Under the pieces are notes generated by a model, which saw only the letters and a program-made list of their open reading frames with translations, was not told the DNA's origin and made no database searches. From Phycisphaerae bacterium (GTDB lineage Bacteria > Planctomycetota > Phycisphaerae > UBA1845 > Fen-1342): DNA of 5,673 bases. Each line of letters opens with the position of its first letter. The stretch's first letter is position 1. The stretch lies in the NCBI GenBank assembly GCA_026984555.1, contig JALSRY010000021.1:1-5673 (forward strand), written 5' to 3'. The translations under genes and the position numbers were made by a program. Shown here piece by piece: positions 1 to 5,117 of this stretch.

Positions 1-1
1 C

Positions 2-412
2 ATTGACCCAGACCCTAAACACCATAACTATCCTGGTGGGAAGATTGACGAGGGCCACCAGAAGAAGATGAACAATCGTTTGAACAAGCTCAAGGATCTA
101 TTAAACAAATGGGATCAGTGGAACTGCAAGCGCTTCTATCCCGAGGCTCCACACCACAAACACTACTCGGAACTGATGAAGAGGTGGAAGCGGTTGCCAA
201 AAGTCAATTCTGTTCCGCGCGTTGCGCCATCACCGTGTCCGCCGTATCCTCGTTACCCATACCCGCGCCCGCAACCGGGGATCGACGAGCCGATGATATT
301 CGTCGTACCACTGCCCGGTCCTGGGGTGGGCGTAGGTATCCTTGAGTGGTTGCTCGGGGTGCTCGGTGGTGGCGGCGTAGGTGTTGGGGCGCCGGGGGTG
401 TTGATGGTATGA
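2..412 (+). CDS. C-terminal end of a gene entering from the left; probable Rhs-type variable toxin tip (partial)
   Basis: The frame is open from base 2 with no stop, so the gene very likely starts upstream; the internal ATG at 68 lacks a good ribosome binding site and I do not take it as the start. The visible 136 residues begin IDPDPKHHNYPGG, followed by a charged, probably helical stretch (EGHQKKMNNRLNKLKDLLNKW) with a Cys just after it. A Pro/Tyr/Arg-rich linker (about 212-292) leads to a Gly-rich hydrophobic end (about 317-409, GVGVGILEWLLGVLGGGG). The order charged helix with Cys, Pro-rich linker, hydrophobic end resembles tips of some Rhs proteins, but I recognise no named toxin domain. 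The Rhs assignment rests mainly on context: two truncated Rhs cores with other tips lie immediately downstream. The stop TGA (410-412) overlaps an ATG at 409. The hydrophobic tail might insert in membranes (inference). The coding frame is fairly sure; the function is not. Confidence 0.6.
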   Translation: MDPDPKHHNYPGGKIDEGHQKKMNNRLNKLKDLLNKWDQWNCKRFYPEAPHHKHYSELMKRWKRLPKVNSVPRVAPSPCPPYPRYPYPRPQPGIDEPMIFVVPLPGPGVGVGILEWLLGVLGGGGVGVGAPGVLMV

Positions 413-543
413 TTCAGAGGGTACCTTGCGTCACATGCGGTTGGTGGCGTCCATATGAGGGGCGCCGGCTAACCACAAGTACCAGGGCTTCGGTTAGGAA
501 CACCGGCGGTGGGACTAAACCGTGCACAAGTGCTGCGCTGTGA
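409..543 (+). CDS. Doubtful 44-codon frame overlapping the preceding stop (ATGA)
   Basis: The ATG at 409 overlaps the TGA of the preceding tip by four bases, and the frame then stays open for 44 codons to TGA 541-543, ten bases before the next gene's ATG. The peptide begins MIQRVPCVTCGWW, with a CxxC, and then becomes low in hydrophobicity and rich in Arg, Thr and Gly; no family is recognised. There is only a weak G-rich tract upstream, so translation would have to be coupled to termination of the tip. By a rough estimate a 44-codon open frame arises by chance about one time in five at this GC content, so it may be an untranslated junction that holds the hairpin at 463-508. It is listed because a similar 44-codon frame sits in the same place after the third tip. 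Confidence 0.25.
   Translation: MIQRVPCVTCGWWRPYEGRRLTTSTRASVRNTGGGTKPCTSAAL
463..508 (+). repeat. Two-part inverted repeat (hairpin) between tip and partner gene
   Basis: CGCCGG (463-468) followed directly by CTAACC (469-474) pairs with GGTTAG (492-497) and CCGGCG (503-508). The loop is 17 nt, and a 5-nt bulge (GAACA, 498-502) lies on the 3' side only. All 12 pairs are Watson-Crick. There is no T-run after it, so it is not a standard terminator. It could shape translation of the gene at 553 or be a recombination relic. The pairing is certain; a function is not shown. Confidence 0.5.
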
Positions 544-552
544 GGAACACAC

Positions 553-1206
553 ATGCTAAGCCCATCGGAGCAGTTCGAGCTTATTCGCAGGTTGGGGCGA
601 GAACCAAACTACCAGCTTAGCCCGGTTCTCGCACCTAGTGTCGAGTGCCTACGGGCCAAGCTGACGGCAGAAGCTTGTCCGTCGGAGGAAGTCAACGCTG
701 TCGTTGGCTTTTGGGGCTTTTTTGGAGAAGCCATAGGCGAACTGTGGGCTGGGATCCTCGGCGTATTTGGGGCAGGAAGAGACCCTTCGTCCGTCCTTGA
801 GAACGCAGCGCATAGTCTGCTTCTGGCAGTTGGGGAGAAGACGGGCTTATACTTTCCAAGGACTGGCGCGACCTTCTTCCTCTTGGAGGACCTCGGGGCA
901 TTCGCCAGCAGGGAGATTCCGTCGCCGCTGCAAAACGAGTTGGTGAACTATGGTGAAGAGTACTTGGTTGGGTTTTCTGGTCGATCGCGAAGTGACATGA
1001 TCGTCGAATCCATTGCGCGGTCGACGGCGGCCTTTATGGCGTTCTTCGCTGAGTTAGATGCGACCGCCAAGAATCGCGCGCGCATAACGCCGCGCCGGCT
1101 GAGAACGTTGGCAGCCCAATGTTATGTTAACGCTTACAGGTTGCTGACGGCTTCTGTGGAAGCATTAATCCTCTCCCGCGTCTCACACGACGGTGGGGAC
1201 AAGTAG
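553..1206 (+). CDS. Unrecognised 217-aa protein; candidate immunity/partner of the preceding tip
   Basis: It starts at ATG 553 with a Shine-Dalgarno GAGGA at 542-546, six bases upstream, and ends at TAG 1204-1206. I do not recognise the family. The protein looks mostly alpha-helical, with two Cys (32 and 42) near the N-terminus. A strongly hydrophobic aromatic/Gly segment (about residues 49-74, VVGFWGFFGEAIGELWAGILG) is broken by Glu residues, so it could be either a buried helix or a membrane-associated one. Further hydrophobic stretches occur around residues 105-116 and 156-166 (AAFMAFFAEL). There is no N-terminal signal peptide, suggesting action in the cytoplasm or at the inner face of the membrane. 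Its place directly after a probable Rhs tip is where immunity genes sit in such loci; that role is inferred from position only. The truncated Rhs core that follows begins directly after its stop codon, in the same frame. Confidence 0.75.
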   Translation: MLSPSEQFELIRRLGREPNYQLSPVLAPSVECLRAKLTAEACPSEEVNAVVGFWGFFGEAIGELWAGILGVFGAGRDPSSVLENAAHSLLLAVGEKTGLYFPRTGATFFLLEDLGAFASREIPSPLQNELVNYGEEYLVGFSGRSRSDMIVESIARSTAAFMAFFAELDATAKNRARITPRRLRTLAAQCYVNAYRLLTASVEALILSRVSHDGGDK

Positions 1207-1260
1207 CCGTCGGGCTGCCGGGCGAAGGCAAGGGGCCCAGAACGCGCGACCGATACGCCC

Positions 1261-2571
1261 TTGGCCAATGACGATCTGGCCGCTGTGCAGGATTCGCGGA
1301 TCGATGCGGCGGGTCTGGGCCTCGGCTACCGCGGAAACTGGAACGTGTTCATCGAAGTGATCGGACAGACGCCGGCGGCAACCACGCAGACGCGCGTGCC
1401 CAACGGCCTGAAAGAGCACGAGACCATCGACCCCGACGTTAGCGCGCGGGAGTCGCCGGTGGCGGTTCCGGACGATCCGGCGGGCAACCTGACGCGAACC
1501 CGTGACGTACGGCGCCCGTCGGAGGCGGATGGTCGCTGGGCGATTTCGGTCACAACGTGGAGAGGCGATGTGTCAAAGGGCGAGCCGGGCGCGACGAACC
1601 CGCCCGGCGCGGCACGTATCGTCGAGCGTTATACTTATGACCCCTACGGCAAGACGGTCGTCGAACAGACCGACCCGGCCACCGGCGAGCCTCTGGGCGA
1701 CGCGAACACCGGTGAACCCGGCGGCCGGCTCTCCGCGAGCCACTTCGGCAACCCGTTCTTGTGGACGGCCCAGCGCTATGACGCTGGCGTGGGGCTGTAC
1801 CACTTCCTGTTCCGCAGCTATTCACCGCGGCTGGGCCGCTGGCTGCAGCGGGACCCGCTGGGGTACGTGGACGGCGTGAACCTGTACCAGTACGTGGCGT
1901 CGATGCCGACGCGGTTCGTGGATTTGTGGGGGCTGTGTACGGACGCCGGGAAACGCCTGAAGCGTCTGCTGAAGGCGTATCGGGATATTGCCAAGCAACA
2001 CAAGTTGAATCGTGGGCAGCCAGACTGGGACTTGACGGATGAAGATATCCGCAATTTACGGATCAACCTGTTGCGGTACATCGCGCAGTTGTTGCGATTG
2101 CAAGAAGATGATCTGCGCAAGGCATTGGCTCTGATTGAGAAGGCGCTCAAGGCGCTTGACGATCTGCCTGATGGCGACGAGGCTGCCAAGCGGATAAACA
2201 AGCTCAAGAAGCGCCTCGCGGCATTGGCAGCATCGTTGCGGTTTCTGCTGGGACTGCAAGGGGCGGATATCAACGACCTGGTAGTGATGGAGCAGTACGA
2301 GCGCGCCCTGCGCGAGCTCCTGGGTCTTACGCAAGATCATCTGATCGGTGGCCTGCCCAACCCAGTCCAGGAAATGATGCGGAAGATCTTCGAGACGGCA
2401 GGGGCGATACTGGATTTCATCGATAGGCGGATTAAGGCCCAGCTTTTTAAGATAAACGTAGAGTCCTTGCTTGAGGGCCGAAAGGCCAGGCTGCATCGGG
2501 GCGTGCCGTTCGGCCCTGAATGGCTCGACCCGCCACCGAAGCGTGGCGAACCCAAGGAGGTTACACCATGA
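1261..2571 (+). CDS. N-terminally truncated Rhs protein: YD-repeat core fragment with a novel helical C-terminal tip
   Basis: This is the end of an Rhs/YD-repeat protein; intact members usually exceed 1,000 residues and form a shell around a toxin tip. Only 436 residues remain. The frame is open from 1207, directly after the previous gene's stop. The only start near its beginning is TTG 1261, without a ribosome binding site, so it may be a silent fragment. Residues about 1-120 are eroded YD-repeat sequence (GNWNVF, DPAGNLTRTRD at 72-82), apparently with material missing around residues 95-115. YTYDPYGK is at 124-131, and the conserved RHS core (HFGNPF to DLWGL) spans 161-225. The tip, 226-436, differs completely from the other tips: Lys/Leu-rich amphipathic helices (about 240-345) with a tail RGVPFGPEWLDPPPKRGEP. 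No toxin motif is recognised. The TGA stop overlaps the ATG of the next gene (ATGA), pairing the tip with that gene. Confidence 0.8.
   Translation: MANDDLAAVQDSRIDAAGLGLGYRGNWNVFIEVIGQTPAATTQTRVPNGLKEHETIDPDVSARESPVAVPDDPAGNLTRTRDVRRPSEADGRWAISVTTWRGDVSKGEPGATNPPGAARIVERYTYDPYGKTVVEQTDPATGEPLGDANTGEPGGRLSASHFGNPFLWTAQRYDAGVGLYHFLFRSYSPRLGRWLQRDPLGYVDGVNLYQYVASMPTRFVDLWGLCTDAGKRLKRLLKAYRDIAKQHKLNRGQPDWDLTDEDIRNLRINLLRYIAQLLRLQEDDLRKALALIEKALKALDDLPDGDEAAKRINKLKKRLAALAASLRFLLGLQGADINDLVVMEQYERALRELLGLTQDHLIGGLPNPVQEMMRKIFETAGAILDFIDRRIKAQLFKINVESLLEGRKARLHRGVPFGPEWLDPPPKRGEPKEVTP
1743..1935 (+). repeat. Conserved Rhs core repeat, copy 1 (193 bp)
   Basis: This segment encodes FGNPF to DLWGL. 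It matches 3612-3804 over exactly 193 bases without gaps and with 15 mismatches by hand count (about 92%), about half of them silent. Identity begins sharply at CTTCGGCAACCCG and ends at DLWGL; upstream and downstream sequences are unrelated. Such conserved cores next to variable tips are the usual homology for Rhs tip exchange. Confidence 0.9.
2554..2560 (+). promoter_or_regulatory. Strong Shine-Dalgarno for the gene at 2568
   Basis: AAGGAGG lies seven bases before the ATG at 2568, inside the last codons of the Rhs tip. It decides the start: the frame is open further upstream, but no other start in it has comparable support. Together with the ATGA overlap it implies coupled expression of tip and downstream gene. 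Confidence 0.85.
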
Positions 2572-3941
2572 CGCGTGATTGCCGCGACTACTTGTATTCT
2601 ACGATGCAGAATGCATGGTATACGATTCGAAGGCGAGTGGGGTCGTCGAGAGTAACCAGGGCGGTACACGCTGATGTAGGCCGTCAAGCTCGTGGGGCGC
2701 GGACGCTAGTACGGGCAGGCACTGGGCCTGCCATGCTGATTGCGGCGCTTGCCTTGGCTGCCCATCCGGCAGCTATTGCGGCAAATGACCTTGTAGACAT
2801 GGTGCGCAACACTCTGCGGGACATCGACGCGGCACCACCAGTATACCACGAGATACAATTGACAGCAGATGCTGTGAACGCCCTTAAGCATGTTGCGCAA
2901 AAGCCTACGTGGGTGGCGGTAGCCCTGTACATCCGCGGCACTACTATGGATGTTGCTGTTCTCCCCCCGACGGTACGCAGGCTGAGATTTGGCATGATCG
3001 GCGGTGAGGAGCCGTTTCTTGTGGACAGGATCGTGTGCCAGGGGTTCGGCGTGGTGATCTATGCGCCCGGGATAAGCGCACACCATCTGCTCGACGAGGC
3101 GCAGGACGATCTGTGCAGGGAGGTCAGCGCATGGGAGACGCCTCTTCGCATGGCAGCCGAACGACTGCGGGCGAAAAGTGATATCGAGTTGTACCGGGCC
3201 GCGTTTACGTCGCGGCAGAGGGCGACGCGGGCGGACGACATGTCTGAGAATGAGCTGGCCGAGACGGCGCTGCTCATACAGATTCTGAGGTGGTCGGCCT
3301 TCGCTGATATGCCGATAGTAGGCGCACTTGCCAGCGGCAACGTGCATATACTGGTGGCCAGCCGGAATCGGGACTTTCCACCTACGGGTTTGGCGGATTA
3401 TCGCGTGTTCGTTGACGGCACTTTGCGCTACGAGATCCTGGTGGACCCGTTCCGGCCGAAAGGCGACTATCGACCTGGGCCTGAACGGGATCGGGTTCTT
3501 CAGGAAGTGCACCGCCTGATCCTGCGCAAGGCCCTTGGCATCGGCGACGAAGGTGGGAAACCGTCTCCAGCCGGGCCACGATCGACGAACGATTTTGGTC
3601 CCTACGCTCCGCTTCGGCAACCCGTTTTTGGGGACGTCCCAGCGCTACGACGCCGGCGTGGGGCTGTACGATTTCCTGTTCCGCAGCTACTCGCCGCGCC
3701 TGGGCCGCTGGCTGCAGCGCGACCCGCTGGGGTACGTGGACGGCGTGAACCTGTACCAGTACGTGGCCTCGATGCCGACGCGGCTGGTGGATTTGTGGGG
3801 GTTGGACCCGCACGGCGAGGATGGGGAGAACAGTGGTGGTGGGGCCACCATTACCGTCACCGGACCGGCGACCGTGATAACGCCTGGTGGGACGGTGATC
3901 AACGTGGGACCAGGGCAGAGAGTCAATGTCCCCAGTGGTAG
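2568..3941 (+). CDS. Probable exported protein of unknown family, candidate immunity gene, with its 3' end fused out of frame to Rhs core DNA
   Basis: The start is ATG 2568, fixed by AAGGAGG and the ATGA overlap with the Rhs tip. The open frame gives 457 residues, but only about 1-344 look authentic. From about base 3600 on, the frame reads the second Rhs core and the start of its tip in the wrong frame, giving an Arg/Pro/Gly/Trp-rich tail (APGPLAAARPAGVRGRREP). The true C-terminus was therefore probably lost when the next core was joined on. Residues 56-71 (MLIAALALAAHPAAIA) form a signal-like hydrophobic core ending AIA before AND, with an unusually long Arg-rich leader of 55 residues (RRR at 21-23). 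Export or membrane anchoring is likely; a shorter start at ATG 2733 would look more classical but lacks a ribosome binding site. The rest is a mixed alpha/beta domain with Cys at about 168 and 184, of no recognised family. An immunity role against the preceding tip is inferred from position. Confidence 0.7.
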   Translation: MTRDCRDYLYSTMQNAWYTIRRRVGSSRVTRAVHADVGRQARGARTLVRAGTGPAMLIAALALAAHPAAIAANDLVDMVRNTLRDIDAAPPVYHEIQLTADAVNALKHVAQKPTWVAVALYIRGTTMDVAVLPPTVRRLRFGMIGGEEPFLVDRIVCQGFGVVIYAPGISAHHLLDEAQDDLCREVSAWETPLRMAAERLRAKSDIELYRAAFTSRQRATRADDMSENELAETALLIQILRWSAFADMPIVGALASGNVHILVASRNRDFPPTGLADYRVFVDGTLRYEILVDPFRPKGDYRPGPERDRVLQEVHRLILRKALGIGDEGGKPSPAGPRSTNDFGPYAPLRQPVFGDVPALRRRRGAVRFPVPQLLAAPGPLAAARPAGVRGRREPVPVRGLDADAAGGFVGVGPARRGWGEQWWWGHHYRHRTGDRDNAWWDGDQRGTRAESQCPQW

Positions 3942-4464
3942 CACGGTTAAAGATAACGGACCGTATAATGGGGGATTCCCGGCACCGGCATCGCAACCAA
4001 CCAAGCCACCGATCTACGGCACCCGAACGGAAGGAGAAGTCGGTGCGGAAGTAGGTGTGCAAGTGAGCCCACGTGGCATCGGGCCGTATGGCAAGTTATA
4101 TGGAAGGGTTAGACAGCGAGCGTGGATAGATGCGGGAGTGTTGATTCAGCTGGCAATCTGGGGTATCATGACGCCAGGCAGGTTAACTGGAGAGGCACTA
4201 ATGGACGCTTTCCAGGATGAGGCGTATTTGTGTTCTCCGCTTGGTGGTGTCCCTGGGCGTCCACTCCCACGCTGGGCATGGCCGGAAGACGTGGTACCGC
4301 CATCTGACTGCGATGGGGATGGCACCGGAGACGAAGACCTGGAAGCCTTGGCCGAACTACTAAAAGAGTACGCGGATGATTCTTCGGATAATAGTGGGGA
4401 TTCCGGCGATTGTCCACGGCGGGACCCTGGCTCGAACAGTGATGACACTAAGGGGAGGGAATGA
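3535..4464 (+). pseudogene. Orphan Rhs tip: minimal Rhs core fragment plus a distinct C-terminal tip
   Basis: The frame opens at a TTG (3535) inside the preceding gene, without a visible ribosome binding site. True Rhs homology begins only at 3612 (FGNPFLGTSQRYD) and runs to DLWGL at residue 90, so only the last core motif is left and the normal Rhs shell is missing. It is most simply a displaced tip kept as a silent module; expression as shown is doubtful. The tip, residues 91-309, starts with an acidic/Gly linker, then a beta-prone repeat-like stretch (ITVTGPATVITPGGTV and following, about 105-137) and a Pro-rich linker. A hydrophobic segment (AWIDAGVLIQLAIWGIM, 196-212) follows, then an acidic DxDxDGxxxD motif (D258, D260, D262, D266) that resembles calcium-binding loops, and a Ser/Asp-rich end. 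No named toxin domain is recognised. The stop TGA 4462-4464 overlaps an ATG at 4461. Confidence 0.7.
3612..3804 (+). repeat. Conserved Rhs core repeat, copy 2 (193 bp)
   Basis: This is the gapless partner of 1743-1935, with 15 differences by hand count. The 5' edge coincides with the point where the upstream gene loses its own coding sense, so it marks a recombination junction. The 3' edge is the DLWGL codons, after which the tips share nothing. Confidence 0.9.
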
Positions 4465-4595
4465 CCGGGCGCGCGTACTGCTGGTGGTCCGATCAGCAGT
4501 TATCCGAAGCAGCGCGACTGTCGGATAGGTCGACACGTGTTCTCGTAGTGCGATGCAGTATCGCGCTCGTGAGCCAAGTCATGTGGAAGGGCTGA
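4461..4595 (+). CDS. Doubtful 44-codon frame after the third tip (ATGA overlap)
   Basis: The ATG at 4461 overlaps the TGA of the orphan tip. A purine-rich AAGGGGAGGGA (4450-4460) precedes it, although its spacing is short. The frame gives 44 residues (MTGRAYCWWSDQQLSEAARL, then a Val/Arg-rich end) and stops three bases before the gene at 4599. No family is recognised. The whole stretch folds into consecutive hairpins, which argues that it may be a structured leader rather than a gene. It has the same length and position as the frame at 409-543, and both have a WW near the start, but the sequences do not otherwise align convincingly. Confidence 0.2.
   Translation: MTGRAYCWWSDQQLSEAARLSDRSTRVLVVRCSIALVSQVMWKG
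4477..4573 (+). other. Cluster of three hairpins and two short palindromes in the tip/partner junction
   Basis: Hairpin 1 is ACTGCTG (4477-4483) with CAGCAGT (4494-4500), loop 10 nt. Hairpin 2 follows with no gap: TATCCGA (4501-4507) with TCGGATA (4521-4527), loop 13 nt. Next come the palindromes GTCGAC (4529-4534) and ACACGTGT (4533-4540). Hairpin 3 is AGTGCGAT (4547-4554) with ATCGCGCT (4560-4567), one G-T pair, loop 5 nt, and may be extended by CTC (4542-4544) with GAG (4571-4573). No T-run follows any of them, so they are not ordinary intrinsic terminators. Possible roles are mRNA stability or coupling control before the gene at 4599, or a recombination site. Confidence 0.55.
4585..4591 (+). 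promoter_or_regulatory. Shine-Dalgarno for the gene at 4599
   Basis: GGAAGGG ends seven bases before ATG 4599 and overlaps the end of the preceding 44-codon frame. It supports this start over the later internal ATG (residue 12). Confidence 0.7.
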
Positions 4596-4598
4596 GCT

Positions 4599-5117
4599 AT
4601 GCAAATAGAAGAGCGGGTTACTGTCTGCGAGATGCAAGTCCAGTGTCTGCGACGCCGCTACGCGTGGGCGGTGGGCATTCTCTCGGTGGGGGTGGTCATG
4701 TTGTGCGGCGTGACGGTATGGATGGCTTTGCGGACTCAATACCAGGACCTCGCAGCGCAGAGTTTCTCGCTCATCGACAGTCAGGGCCGAGAACGTGCGG
4801 CATGGAGGATCGACGATACTGGCGCGGCTGCGGTGTTGGCATTCTTCGGCGCAAGTGGAGAGCCGCGCGTTGTTGTCGGTAACCACCGGGATCGCGGGCC
4901 AGAATTCGCGCTGTTGGACAAGAACGGCGTGTTGCGCGTCTGGGTACGGCTTGAAGAAGAAAAGCCGCGCGTCTCGGTCATGGACGCAGCGGCGAGGGAA
5001 GTTGGCGGCTTCGTTGTCCGCAAGGGCATAGCGACGTTGTACTTGAAAAAGGCTGATGGCGAGACGACATGGCTGGCGTCGCCAGTGAAATGCCTCGAAC
5101 CGGATACAACCCGTTAG
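4599..5117 (+). CDS. Single-pass membrane protein with internal FxLxDxxGxxR-type repeats
   Basis: This 172-residue protein begins at ATG 4599 with GGAAGGG upstream. A short N-terminal part (1-21, two Cys, RRR at 18-20) would lie inside by the positive-inside rule. A clear transmembrane helix at 22-44 (AWAVGILSVGVVMLCGVTVW) is followed by an extracytoplasmic domain. That domain is built from short beta-like units about 24 residues apart: FSLIDSQGRER (56-66), LAFFGASGEPR (80-90), FALLDKNGVLR (103-113), then weaker units VSVMDAAAREVGG and LYLKKADGETTW. I know this architecture (TM anchor plus D-x-x-G-x-x-R repeats) as a widespread uncharacterised type of small bacterial protein; no reaction is known to me. 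Placed directly after an orphan tip, it could be an envelope-acting immunity protein or a passenger gene; position is the only evidence. It ends at TAG 5115-5117, immediately before another Rhs fragment. Confidence 0.8.
   Translation: MQIEERVTVCEMQVQCLRRRYAWAVGILSVGVVMLCGVTVWMALRTQYQDLAAQSFSLIDSQGRERAAWRIDDTGAAAVLAFFGASGEPRVVVGNHRDRGPEFALLDKNGVLRVWVRLEEEKPRVSVMDAAAREVGGFVVRKGIATLYLKKADGETTWLASPVKCLEPDTTR

Noticed and set aside
68..412. Independent small gene starting at ATG 68
   Set aside because: The same frame is open to the window edge with coherent sequence (DPKHHNYPGG) and there is no good ribosome binding site before 68; a gene end is more likely.
469..497. CTAACC...GGTTAG as an integron attC-like site
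   Set aside because: The cores resemble RYYYAAC/GTTRRRY but each misses a base, the 17-nt loop has no inner L boxes, the element is far shorter than known attC sites, and no integrase is present.
2520..2567. Upstream start for the gene at 2568
   Set aside because: The frame is open earlier, but the perfect AAGGAGG with seven-base spacing and the ATGA overlap point to ATG 2568.
2706..3620. 304-codon open frame on the minus strand
   Set aside because: It lies antisense to a gene with a strong ribosome binding site and coupled start; the product is rich in Arg, His and Pro with no recognisable domain, typical of a shadow frame in GC-rich DNA.
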